Positions 32,275-41,140 of a stretch of DNA of 64,000 bases are shown in pieces; the first letter of the stretch is position 1; the number at the start of each line of letters is the position of its first letter. The stretch comes from Trichomonas vaginalis G3 (Eukaryota; Parabasalia; Trichomonadida; Trichomonadidae), in the NCBI RefSeq assembly GCF_026262505.1, contig NC_067206.1, forward strand, positions 39,817,660 to 39,881,659, in the 5' to 3' direction. The position numbers and the translations under genes were made by a program. Under the pieces are notes generated by a model. The model saw only the letters and a list, made by a program, of their open reading frames with translations, had not been told where the DNA came from and did not search any database.

Positions 32275-33322
32275 TTCTTTATATTTTTTTTATAAATTTA
32301 TTTATTTTAATTTTCTTTATTTTTATATACTACATCAAACTCTTTTCAGAGATGTGGATGAAAAACGAGTTCCTCACTTTTGGATTGATGCAAAGTATTG
32401 ATGCCACTTGAGAATTTCTTCGGTATGACTCATACATTTTTTTCAGAGATATTGGATATCATTTTACTGAATACTTTCGAATTCGTTCTCATATTTAACA
32501 CTGTAGCTTTCAAGTGAGAGTTACCATATATTATTTAAGGCATTATCTTCATACTTTGCTCAGCCAAATTGAAGTATTATTAATTATATATGTTCATTTT
32601 GATGGGATTTTCATATAAAAACACATAATGAGGATGAAGGAGATCTATTAACATATATCATGACAACTTATGAATATATCAATTCGTTAATAAATATATT
32701 GATACTTCTAGATTAGATTATTTTTGAATTTATATATTATTTTTGAAAGAATTTCAATAGACAACTGCAAACACGCATTATAACTGATATCATGTATAAA
32801 TATTTGCACTATGACTTCGTTGTTAAACTCAATATGATTAATTTGAGTTTTTGAAGTAGATTGGATAAATATATATACATTAATACATCATTTCCTATAC
32901 TTATTATGACTATTAGGTTCTTGTGTCATAGAAGAAGTTCAATTTTTGCTGGTTTTTTGATTTCGATATTTTACAAAAAGGCATCATTTTCCAAAATTGT
33001 ATGATAAATCCATGAATCACATCAAATTCAATCATTTTATCCACTCCATAAGCAAAATCAGTTACATCACCCATCCTAAATCATCTGACCACTTATCTTT
33101 CTGACAATACCAAACCCATAATAATACCATACATGGACTTGTTTTTCGAAATTCAATGTAATTTTCCAAAAGAAAAAAATTATCGCGATGTGACTGTATT
33201 TCATAGTTTGAAAAACGATTTAAATTCCCGATCAAATTTAAGGAATGATCGATTTTTTTCATTCTATGGACCACTTATAAATTGAAAGCAAACCGTTAAA
33301 TTTTGGCCGAGCATTTTAAATT
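32275..33322. other. Intergenic between phosphatase and Hsp110 genes
   Basis: AT-rich, 1 kb. A poor-complexity 70-codon minus-strand frame at 33062-33274 is not convincing. No heat-shock-type element could be identified with confidence upstream of the chaperone gene, although short GAA/TTC pairs occur near 33180-33260. Confidence 0.4.
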
Positions 33323-35857
33323 ATGGCATCTGTTATTGCAGTCGATCTTGGTAATCAGAACTGCGTTATCGCCCTTCCACAGAATGGTGGTGTAGATATT
33401 GCTAATAACCAGTCCTCTCAGCGCCTTACACCAACAATGGTCGCAATCGATAATGACCGCAGATACGCTGGTGAGTTTGCAAAGACACAGCAAATGCAGA
33501 ACGTCAAAGGCACAATCACAAACTTAAAGCGTCTTATCGGTTTAAAGTATGATGATCCAGAACGCGAAGTCGTTGAGAAGCTTACACAACTCAAGCTCGT
33601 TAAGTTAGATAATGGTTATATTGGTGTTGAACTCACATACGGTGACAAGCCAATGGTTCTCCGTATTGAGCAGCTCCTCGCCCTCATGTTCAAGGAAGTC
33701 CTTAAGATTTCTAAATTAAATGGTTCCACATCCAATGAAGTTGTCGTCGTCGTTTCTCCATGGTGGGGTGAGAGCCAGCGTCGTGTTATTCTCGATGCTG
33801 CTAAGATCTCCGGCGTCAAAATCATGAAATTGCTCAACTCAACAACAGCTCAGGCTATCTGCTACTCCATGTACCACCGTTCAAAGCTCCCAGCCGAGAA
33901 GGAAAAGGCAGTCCCAGTCGCTTTCATCGATTTCGGTGACTCGTCCCTCAATGTCTCCATCGCTCAGCTTCACCAGGGCGCAGTTGACATCAAGTCATTC
34001 GCTTGCGACGAGCACTTCGGTGGTGCCCACTTCACAGAGGCTCTCCAAGAGTTGTTGCTTGATATGACAATGAAGAAGTACAAGATCGATCCACGCACAA
34101 ACCAGCGTGCTATGATCCGCTTCAACACAGCCGTAGAGCGCGCCAAGAAGGTTCTCTCCGTTAACCCAGTCGTCAGGTTCGAAGTCCAGTGCCTCATGAA
34201 CGACATGGACGTTCGCTTCGACTTCAAGAGAGAGGACTTCGAAGCCAAGATCGCTGACCTCGTCAAGCGCCTCGACGAGCCAATCAACAAGGCCCTCGAA
34301 CTCGCCGGCGTCAAGAAGGAAGACTTGTTCGCCATCGAAGTCCACGGCGGTGCATCTAGAGTTGCCGCAGTCAAGGCCCACATCAAGGAGATCTTCGGCA
34401 GAGACCCAACACAGTCACTCAACCCAGATGAGTGCTTCGCCACGGGTGCTGGCTTCCAGGCCGCCATCCTCTCTCCAAAGTACAGAGTCAACTTGAACGT
34501 CAACGATGTAGCTCCACACAAAGTCATGATCGAGTACACTGACGCTGACGGAAACAAGAACAACAAGGTTCTCTTCAAGCAGTTCAACAAAGTTCCATCA
34601 ACAAAGGAAGTCCCAATCAAAGTCGCAAGAAAGACATCAGTCCGCATCTACACAGACGAGTGCGATCTCGGCAACCTCGAAATCGACACAGGAAAGGATG
34701 AACCAGACACAGTCTACGTCCTCATCAGAATGACACCAGACTCAGTCGTCGATGTCAAGGAGGCCAATGTCGTTGTCACAGAGCAGATCGAGATCAAGGA
34801 AGAGAAGAAGCCAGAGCCAAAGAAGGAGGAGAAGAAGGAGGAGAAGAAGGAAGAAAAGAAGGAGGAGAAGAAGCCAGAGGAAGAGAAGAAGGAAGGCGAA
34901 GAAAAGAAGCCAGAAGAGAAGAAGGAAGAAGCTCCAAAGGCCGAAGAGAAGAAGGAAGAGGAGAAGAAGCCAGAAGAGGAAAACACGGAAGAGAAGAAGG
35001 AGGAAGAAAAGAAGCCAGAAGAGCCAAAGTTCAAGACAGTCAAGAAGAACATCCCAGTCACATTCAAGTACACTCCAACATTCGGATTGTCCGACAAAGT
35101 CATCGAGGAACTTAAGAAGATCGAAATAGAAATGGAGAAGAAGGACATCCTCGAGGAAAAGATCGATAACACAAAGAACGATCTCGAATCATACATCTTC
35201 AGAATGATGAATGGAATGGACCGCGACTTCCCAGAGTACTTCGATCCAAAGACAAAGGATGCAGACCGTGCAAAGGTCGATGAAGTCCAGAACTGGTTCT
35301 CTGAGAACGAGTTCGACAGACTCCCACTCGCAGAATACGAGAAGCAGATCGGAATCCTCCACGCTTTCGGTGAACCAGCCCTCAGACGCAAGGACCTCTT
35401 CGCCGGTGTCCACAACATCGTCTCAACATTCCAGTTCAGAAAGGAGGCTGCAATCAGAAGACTCGACCAGAAGGACGAGAAGTTCAACCACATCACAGAG
35501 GAAGAGCGCAAGCCAATCCGCGACGAACTCAACGCTTACGGAGAGTGGCTCAAGACAAAGCAGACAGAATGCGAGGCCGCTCCAAAGCACATCGACCCAC
35601 CGCTCACAACAAACGCTGCTGAAGTCCGCATCGCAAACTTAGAGGAGAAGGTCCAGAAGCTCCTTTGCAAGCCAAAGCCAAAGCCAGAACCAAAGAAGGA
35701 GGAAGAAAAGAAGGACGAGAAGAAGGAGGAAAAGAAGGAAGGTGAAGAGAAGAAGGAAGGCGAGGAAAAGAAGGAGGAAGCTCCAAAGGCTGAAGAAAAG
35801 AAGGAAGAGGAAAAGAAGCCAGAAGAGCCAAAGAAGGAAGAAGAAAAGAAGGAGTAA
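33323..35857 (+). CDS. Hsp110-type (Hsp70 superfamily) chaperone with Lys/Glu-rich insert and tail
   Basis: 844 residues. The N-terminal nucleotide-binding domain has the VDLGNQNCVIA phosphate loop (residues 6-16), FIDFGDSSLNV (201-211) and VHGGASRVAAV (340-350). The variant NQN in place of TNS in the first loop and the long C terminus point to the Hsp110/Grp170-like exchange factor branch rather than Hsp70. Members of that branch act on Hsp70 as nucleotide exchange factors and hold unfolded protein. An acidic/basic low-complexity insert (about 490-566, KKEEKKEE repeats) interrupts the substrate-binding region, and a similar tail closes the protein (785-844). There is no signal peptide, so it is cytosolic. 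Strong codon bias suggests high expression. Confidence 0.92.
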   Translation: MASVIAVDLGNQNCVIALPQNGGVDIANNQSSQRLTPTMVAIDNDRRYAGEFAKTQQMQNVKGTITNLKRLIGLKYDDPEREVVEKLTQLKLVKLDNGYIGVELTYGDKPMVLRIEQLLALMFKEVLKISKLNGSTSNEVVVVVSPWWGESQRRVILDAAKISGVKIMKLLNSTTAQAICYSMYHRSKLPAEKEKAVPVAFIDFGDSSLNVSIAQLHQGAVDIKSFACDEHFGGAHFTEALQELLLDMTMKKYKIDPRTNQRAMIRFNTAVERAKKVLSVNPVVRFEVQCLMNDMDVRFDFKREDFEAKIADLVKRLDEPINKALELAGVKKEDLFAIEVHGGASRVAAVKAHIKEIFGRDPTQSLNPDECFATGAGFQAAILSPKYRVNLNVNDVAPHKVMIEYTDADGNKNNKVLFKQFNKVPSTKEVPIKVARKTSVRIYTDECDLGNLEIDTGKDEPDTVYVLIRMTPDSVVDVKEANVVVTEQIEIKEEKKPEPKKEEKKEEKKEEKKEEKKPEEEKKEGEEKKPEEKKEEAPKAEEKKEEEKKPEEENTEEKKEEEKKPEEPKFKTVKKNIPVTFKYTPTFGLSDKVIEELKKIEIEMEKKDILEEKIDNTKNDLESYIFRMMNGMDRDFPEYFDPKTKDADRAKVDEVQNWFSENEFDRLPLAEYEKQIGILHAFGEPALRRKDLFAGVHNIVSTFQFRKEAAIRRLDQKDEKFNHITEEERKPIRDELNAYGEWLKTKQTECEAAPKHIDPPLTTNAAEVRIANLEEKVQKLLCKPKPKPEPKKEEEKKDEKKEEKKEGEEKKEGEEKKEEAPKAEEKKEEEKKPEEPKKEEEKKE

Positions 35858-36072
35858 GATTTTTTAGATCAATTTTTTTATTTTATCTTGAACAAATGTT
35901 TTAATTTTTAGGAAAGTGTTCTCTCAAATAAATTAAAAAGATTTTTACTATTTTCAAACTTAAAATACATATTTTTTACAAAAAAATATTTCCAATTTTT
36001 ATGAGAAATATTATAAATCACTTTTAGTGTTTAGTAGATTTACTCGAAACCAATGTTAAATCAGTTTTTTGT

Positions 36073-36087
36073 TCATCATTTTCCATT
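36073..36087 (+). promoter_or_regulatory. Initiator (Inr) of the SLU7 gene
   Basis: TCATCATTTTCCATT lies directly before the ATG at 36088 and contains TCATTTTC, a good match to the trichomonad Inr consensus (TCA, pyrimidine, T/A, then TTC-like). Confidence 0.6.
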
Positions 36088-37032
36088 ATGAACGGAAATC
36101 CTAGTCGCACTTATGAATATTATAAACAACATGACGACAATGATACACCTAAAACCATTTCTCAGGATATAGCGACTGCACCTTGGTATACATCAGGAGG
36201 CGAAGATGGTTTAGACCATTTAAGAATTTCTTCATTTGCTCAGCAAGTACAAACAGATCGAAACGTTGGCATTAAACACGGATATACATCGAAAAAAGTC
36301 TCAAAATGGAAGCCAGGATGCTGTAAAAATTGTGGATCTGATCAACATACAGAAAAAGACTGCCCAGAAAGGCCAAGAAAAGTAAACGCAATTGTACGTG
36401 GTGAAGGAATATACTCTGGAAAGAAAGTTTATCAGCAAGCATTAAGTTACGAAGCGAAAAGAGATAATTACGCGAATTACAGTGGCAGTAGATGGCTTGT
36501 TGACTCAAAACAGGCTTCGCTATACAAAGCCAAGATCCTAGCGCAGTCAACCGATGTAAATGACAAAGTTGAAATTCGAGCCACATTTGGGTCGAGATCC
36601 AGCCGAAATAGACAAGATACAGCTGACTACATTAAGAATATAGATAATGACACACCGGATGTTCTCAAGGAAGACTCCAAATTCGTTGGACCAGAAGAAG
36701 GAAAAAGCGAAAAACAGGAAGTCGATGTAAAATTTTCCTGGGAAGAAGGAGCTGTTAAACCAAAGAAGGTGACGAAGGATTTGACCGAAGAGGCTATGAA
36801 ACAGTCGCAGAGGGAGTTCATGGAAAGGAAGAAGCTGATGTCGACCCTGATCCAGCAGAACGAAGAGAAAGAAGAAGAAATTCCAAAGAGCGAAAGATAC
36901 GGAAACATGGAAGACGTCTTTGTCAACGGACACACTTCTGTCTGGGGCTCCTTCTTCTGCGCGGGACAGTGGGGCTACGCATGCTGCAAACAGACAGACA
37001 GAAACTCTATTTGTACAGCTCAGAAAGACTGA
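36088..37032 (+). CDS. SLU7: Pre-mRNA splicing factor SLU7
   Basis: 314 residues. The family signature is clear: PWY near residue 30, then WKPGCCKNCGSDQHTEKDCPERPRK with a CCHC zinc knuckle (Cys79, Cys82, His87, Cys92), and the highly conserved C-terminal block GHTSVWGSFF, then WGYACCKQTDRNSICTA (human: HTSVWGSYW, WGYKCCHSF..YSYC). SLU7 acts in the second catalytic step of splicing, fixing 3' splice site choice. At 314 residues it is shorter than human SLU7 (586) and lacks the long charged middle region. Its presence agrees with trichomonads keeping a functional spliceosome despite few introns. Confidence 0.95.
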   Translation: MNGNPSRTYEYYKQHDDNDTPKTISQDIATAPWYTSGGEDGLDHLRISSFAQQVQTDRNVGIKHGYTSKKVSKWKPGCCKNCGSDQHTEKDCPERPRKVNAIVRGEGIYSGKKVYQQALSYEAKRDNYANYSGSRWLVDSKQASLYKAKILAQSTDVNDKVEIRATFGSRSSRNRQDTADYIKNIDNDTPDVLKEDSKFVGPEEGKSEKQEVDVKFSWEEGAVKPKKVTKDLTEEAMKQSQREFMERKKLMSTLIQQNEEKEEEIPKSERYGNMEDVFVNGHTSVWGSFFCAGQWGYACCKQTDRNSICTAQKD

Positions 37033-37139
37033 ATAAAAATATATTTTGTTTGTTTTTTTCTTTTATATAAAAATAAATTTGTTATAGTTTAAGATAAAAA
37101 CAAATCATTTTATTTTGTCTTATTATAAAAATGAAATTT

Positions 37140-38102
37140 TCAATCAACACCATTGAAAAGTGGATGTTTGAGAGCATCTCTAGCCGTGATTCTCTTCTTT
37201 GGATCAATTGTCAGCATCTTTCCAATCAAATCCATCACGTCTTTTGTGATGAGTTGTTCTGTTCCAGGCATTGCGAGTTCGAACAAGTCGCTGTCTCCAG
37301 GTTCGATCTTTATTCCCTTTGACTTCAGATATGGAGCCAACTGCTTTCCGAAGTATCTATTCATGAATTCTCTTGAGTCTCTGTCATCCTTTGGCAAGTA
37401 GTTGCCCTTGATGCCGAGAACAAGATCAAGACATGTGATGCCAAGCGACCAAATATCAACGCCACAATCCCAGTGGTTTCTGTCAACGAGGAATTCTGGT
37501 GGCTGGATCCTGAACATGCCGCCTTTGAGCTTGTAGTGCTTCTCTGGTCGGTAGAAGGCGGCTAGGCCAAAGTCAATTAATGTGAGACTCTTGTTTTCGA
37601 GATCAAAAAGGATATTTCCGATGTTCATGTCGTTGTGGATGACTCCACGTGCGTGAATGTCCTTAAGAATTGTAAGGGTGTGCTTGAGGAACCACTTGAA
37701 ATTGGGCAAGGACATGTTAAGGTAGTCTTCGTTTTTGGATTGATGATAGGAGTAGACAACGGAAGGATGTTCGTAGTTTCCGGTAAGTCCTAAAATATGG
37801 ACTACATTTGGTGTATCATTGAGGGCACGTAATGTCTGCATTTCACGGATTAAACTCTTCCTGTCGAAGATTTTGAACTTTTTAACAGCAACAGTGGTTC
37901 CATTTAGAGTTTCTCTCTTGCGGACGATAGAGAAAAAGCCCTTTCCTATATAGTTGTTTGAATCTTTGAACTCCCATTTCGTAAAACGATATGGATAAGT
38001 GGTGAAATTAAAGTATGAGTTGTCGTATAAGGTACCAGCAGAAACACAGGCTGGCTGTTTAAGAAAATTGCCGATGAAACACTGCGAAAACAAGAAAAAC
38101 AT
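37140..38102 (-). CDS. CK2-alpha-like protein kinase with HND in place of HRD
   Basis: 320 residues. The glycine loop is IGKGFFSIVRK (52-62), the ATP Lys is K74 in VAVKKF, and the C-lobe has IDFGLAAFYRPEKHY followed by a PEFLVD and a WSLG segment. This order closely follows casein kinase 2 alpha (LIDWGLAEFYHPG.EY, PELLVD, WSLG). YSYHQSKNEDYLN also resembles the hinge. The catalytic loop reads HNDMNIGNIL: the catalytic Asp and the metal-binding Asn are kept but the Arg of HRD is replaced by Asn, so activity may not depend on activation-loop phosphorylation. An N-terminal extension of about 40 residues is hydrophobic at its start and may be non-native or a signal anchor. Confidence 0.85.
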   Translation of the reverse strand: MFFLFSQCFIGNFLKQPACVSAGTLYDNSYFNFTTYPYRFTKWEFKDSNNYIGKGFFSIVRKRETLNGTTVAVKKFKIFDRKSLIREMQTLRALNDTPNVVHILGLTGNYEHPSVVYSYHQSKNEDYLNMSLPNFKWFLKHTLTILKDIHARGVIHNDMNIGNILFDLENKSLTLIDFGLAAFYRPEKHYKLKGGMFRIQPPEFLVDRNHWDCGVDIWSLGITCLDLVLGIKGNYLPKDDRDSREFMNRYFGKQLAPYLKSKGIKIEPGDSDLFELAMPGTEQLITKDVMDLIGKMLTIDPKKRITARDALKHPLFNGVD

Positions 38103-38381
38103 TTGAATTTGACGAAAGTTTCTGTGTCAATATGTCAGATTGTCAGATCGTTTGACATGGTTTAAAATTCCGAAATAGCAAAATCACATTTTAAATCAGC
38201 TTGTTAAACTACATGTTGAATCTGATAAACATTCAAAATTTCAAAAATTCCCAAGAAAAAAAAAGGCTTTTATGAAATAAATTATAAAATCTGGCCATTA
38301 TTGACATCTTATTGCATCTCTTTTGTTCTCATACTTTTATTTCATTTTTATTTAGAATCAAATTTATCAAAATCTAATTAG

Positions 38382-39083
38382 ATGAGTTTCCCAACCAATG
38401 AATGCTTAAACGTTGTTGATGAAATCCTTAAATACAGCATTTCAGCAATGTTTGCAAATCCAGTTGATCCAGTTCGCGATAATTGTCCAAATTATTTGGA
38501 ATTAATCAAAGAACCAATGGATCTTGGGACAGTCAAAAAGCGTCTTCAGTCTAATTATTATAAAACCGTCAATGATTGGAAACATGATATGGAACTTATC
38601 TGGACAAATTCCTATACTTTTAATAAAGTTAACACAGTGCTTGGTTTAATAACAAAAGAATTACAGGACAAATATACACAGCTCTCTGAGTACATAAATG
38701 ACGATGTAGATATGACTTGGAGAACAAAATTATATTGTTTAAATCGAGATCTTAATGAAATACTAAAAGAAGCCCCGAAAATACACGGATATAAGAAAAA
38801 GAAAGGATATAAACGCGATGATTTATGGAATAATAGTACAAATGATTCCACCGAAGTTTCGAATAGTAATTATCCAATGACACACGATGAAATTATTAGC
38901 TTAGCTGATGACATAAAGAAAATACAGACAAATTCGCAAAAAATGATTATTATGAATATGCTTAAAAAATTAGAGCCTGCAATGATATTAGATCCAGATC
39001 ATATTGATATTGATCTTTGTTGCCTCCAAACATCTACTTTACACGCGTTGAGATCAAAATTAGATGATTTTATTGAGAATTAA
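38382..39083 (+). CDS. BET-type protein: single bromodomain plus NET domain
   Basis: 233 residues. Residues about 8-105 are a bromodomain (PVDPVRDNCPNYLELIKEPMD is the ZA loop, IWTNSYTFNKVN carries the acetyl-lysine Asn). Residues about 162-230 form a NET/ET domain (MTHDEIISLADDIKK, then a LDPDHIDIDL stretch and STLHALRSKLDDF), the pairing that defines BET proteins. BET proteins read acetylated histones and use the ET domain to recruit partners. Most have two bromodomains or a longer protein. This one is minimal, with a short Lys-rich linker (KKKKGYKRDD) between the domains. Confidence 0.92.
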   Translation: MSFPTNECLNVVDEILKYSISAMFANPVDPVRDNCPNYLELIKEPMDLGTVKKRLQSNYYKTVNDWKHDMELIWTNSYTFNKVNTVLGLITKELQDKYTQLSEYINDDVDMTWRTKLYCLNRDLNEILKEAPKIHGYKKKKGYKRDDLWNNSTNDSTEVSNSNYPMTHDEIISLADDIKKIQTNSQKMIIMNMLKKLEPAMILDPDHIDIDLCCLQTSTLHALRSKLDDFIEN

Positions 39084-39225
39084 TCCTATAAATGTTTATT
39101 TTGTATTGTTTTTAATCGCAGCCCACTTTTTTCTGAGAAAAACATTGATTTTAATAATAGATATCTTTATAAATAAATAAACAAAATAATATATATATAT
39201 TAGCAATAAATCATTATTTGCTACC

Positions 39226-39660
39226 TCACTTTGTCTCGTTAGATTTGAAATAATCTTTATATAGTGGGTTTTGCGTTTCTTGTTGAATTTGAGTCTTCAA
39301 ATCCTGGAGTTTATTAATTGCAATGGTTTGGCGATTAATTTCTTGTTCGAATGCGTTAACAATCTCTTCTAATTCATGGACAGATCTGATATTTTCATTA
39401 GAGGCCGTATCTGCTGGTAAACCAGAAATGGCGATAGTAATATTCTGAAGTTTTGCTAATATTTCTGAATATTTTTCAATAAGAACCCTTTCAGTCTCAT
39501 AAGATGGCGTCAGACTTTTATATTTCTTGATTTTATTTTCAATATTTTGGAGTTGTGCAGCCTTTTCATCCAAATTCTGTGACCATTTATCATAATCGTT
39601 GTTCTTTTTGTCAAGTTCCTCATTGAGTTGTAATAATTTTTGGATATTGGGATTAGCCAT
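39226..39660 (-). CDS. Small coiled-coil protein
   Basis: 144 residues from ATG 39660 (MANPNIQKLLQLNEEL). The frame is open for another 73 codons upstream, but that part overlaps the divergent SUMO-ligase gene and reads like its antisense. Two long helices (about 3-70 and 95-135) separated by a GLPADTASN loop give a helical-hairpin outline like prefoldin or small scaffold subunits, but no signature confirms it. It shares a 62-bp divergent promoter with the PIAS-like gene. Confidence 0.6.
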   Translation of the reverse strand: MANPNIQKLLQLNEELDKKNNDYDKWSQNLDEKAAQLQNIENKIKKYKSLTPSYETERVLIEKYSEILAKLQNITIAISGLPADTASNENIRSVHELEEIVNAFEQEINRQTIAINKLQDLKTQIQQETQNPLYKDYFKSNETK

Positions 39661-39722
39661 AGTTAAAACAATAAACGTGACAGTCTTTGTCACTTTTATA
39701 TTTTTTTTTGGCGCCAAAAAAT
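39661..39722. promoter_or_regulatory. Bidirectional promoter with mirrored Inr elements
   Basis: The 62 bp between two divergent ATGs contain a perfect inverted pair, GTGACA (39677-39682) and TGTCAC (39688-39693), so each strand reads a TGTCAC-T/G-TTTAT Inr-like start. Between it and the plus-strand ATG lies TTGGCGCCAA (39709-39718), a GGCGCC palindrome that resembles a core promoter motif reported in T. vaginalis. Confidence 0.55.
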
Positions 39723-40772
39723 ATGCAAAGTCATACAAATGGTTCAGGAACACATGTTCTTCACCCTGTAGCGCCAGCTCCAATAAGTAACCCACTTCCA
39801 ACACCAGTAATTCAAGCAAGACATCAGCAAAGTCAGTTAGATGAAATTTTGAACCAAGCGTCTTCACCAAATCCATCAAATATCAGTCTTTTGTCACGTG
39901 GATTGCAGCTTTTGTCTATTAACCAGCTACGCCAGCTTCTTAGAGAATATTCGTTCCCTACAGGCGGAAATAAAAGAGCTCTTGTACAGCGCTTAATCAT
40001 GTTTTTAGAAACAATCGGTCCAAATCAACAAAATTTATTAGTTCAATTCTCTCTCAAGCTCAAAAAACTTTTATCTATTGAGTCGCCATCGGGAGAAGAT
40101 CAACAGCATAACGAAGCACCTACGTCATTACTCCCTCCAGAAATATCGGACAAACTTGTGCAGCATCCACCTTCGATTTTGTTCGATATAACAGACAAAC
40201 AACCAATTTATGGGCCTTCAATGCTTCAACCAAACTTCCCAAGTGAACTTCAAGAGATACCTAATGGTGGATATAATGGATATGTGCCAATTTTTCAAAT
40301 TGCATCAGTTTTTCAGGATCATCCAATCAAAAAAGTTCTTTTGTTTATAAACGAACAATATGTTACATTGCAAGAACCAAGGTTTTGGTTCCAATTACCA
40401 ACAATGTCTAATAAAAGCATTAGTTTCTCAGTGCAGTCAGTTGAACCAGCAAATTATCCAATTATTATAGTTGTAAGGCTTCTAAAGAAAACACCAATAT
40501 CAACGTTAATTGAAAAAGTTCTAGAAAAGGGTCCTCCACCAAGTATTCATTCAGAAGTTCCACTAAGAGGAATTTGTCCATTAACTCATAAGATCCTCCA
40601 ACAACCAGCAAGAGGAGTTAACTGCTCTCATGCCGAGTGCTTTGATCTATCTGGATATATTTCATTTGCTTCAAAATTGGATACTTGGATTTGCCCAATT
40701 TGCAATTCTGAATGCCAGTTCGAGGATTTACGCGTTGACCCAGAATATCTTGCACATGTTGGTGATCAGTAA
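39723..40772 (+). CDS. PIAS/Siz-type SUMO E3 ligase
   Basis: 349 residues from ATG 39723. A SAP DNA-binding domain covers about 57-95 (LSINQLRQLLREYSFPTGGNKRALVQRL). A middle beta-rich region (about 150-260) is in the place of a PINIT domain. The MIZ/SP-RING zinc finger covers about 282-330 (ICPLTHKILQQPARGVNCSH, then CFDL and WICPICNSEC), with the characteristic Cys-His-Cys-Cys spacing. This set defines PIAS/Siz E3 ligases, which transfer SUMO to chromatin and transcription proteins. The protein is short for the family but appears complete. Confidence 0.93.
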   Translation: MQSHTNGSGTHVLHPVAPAPISNPLPTPVIQARHQQSQLDEILNQASSPNPSNISLLSRGLQLLSINQLRQLLREYSFPTGGNKRALVQRLIMFLETIGPNQQNLLVQFSLKLKKLLSIESPSGEDQQHNEAPTSLLPPEISDKLVQHPPSILFDITDKQPIYGPSMLQPNFPSELQEIPNGGYNGYVPIFQIASVFQDHPIKKVLLFINEQYVTLQEPRFWFQLPTMSNKSISFSVQSVEPANYPIIIVVRLLKKTPISTLIEKVLEKGPPPSIHSEVPLRGICPLTHKILQQPARGVNCSHAECFDLSGYISFASKLDTWICPICNSECQFEDLRVDPEYLAHVGDQ

Positions 40773-41126
40773 TTCTCTCAAAAATAATTTCTATCTAAAT
40801 TCTTTCTTAAACATGTTGTTTTCTTTATTATCTAATAGAATTTTTACTTTCAAGCTTCATCACACCTATGTCATAATTCTTTCTTTACATGTTGCTACAA
40901 TATTTTTAATTTGCAACATTCAAATCTACAAATAAACACATTTATCAAAGGGGTATTAATACCCATATTGAATTCCCGGTTGATAGATAAAAAAACAACA
41001 GTCTATTGACTTTTTTTGAAAAAAAAACATGACAAATTTTTGAATACAATAAAAACAACTTTCACAAAAATAACAATGACCAAAATTATTATTGTTATTT
41101 TTCAATTCAATTATTTTACAAAAAAG

Positions 41127-41134
41127 AGCGGTTT
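41127..41134 (+). promoter_or_regulatory. M3-like core promoter motif upstream of the phosphodiesterase gene
   Basis: AGCGGTTT, 7 bp before the ATG at 41141, fits the reported M3 motif (recognised by a Myb-like factor in T. vaginalis). No Inr is obvious here. Recalled from the literature, not checked. Confidence 0.4.
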
Positions 41135-41140
41135 TTATTT

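Noticed and set aside
33616-35831. Long minus-strand open frames opposite the Hsp110 gene
   Set aside because: Ser/Leu/Pro-rich antisense of GAA/AAG-rich coding; no independent features.
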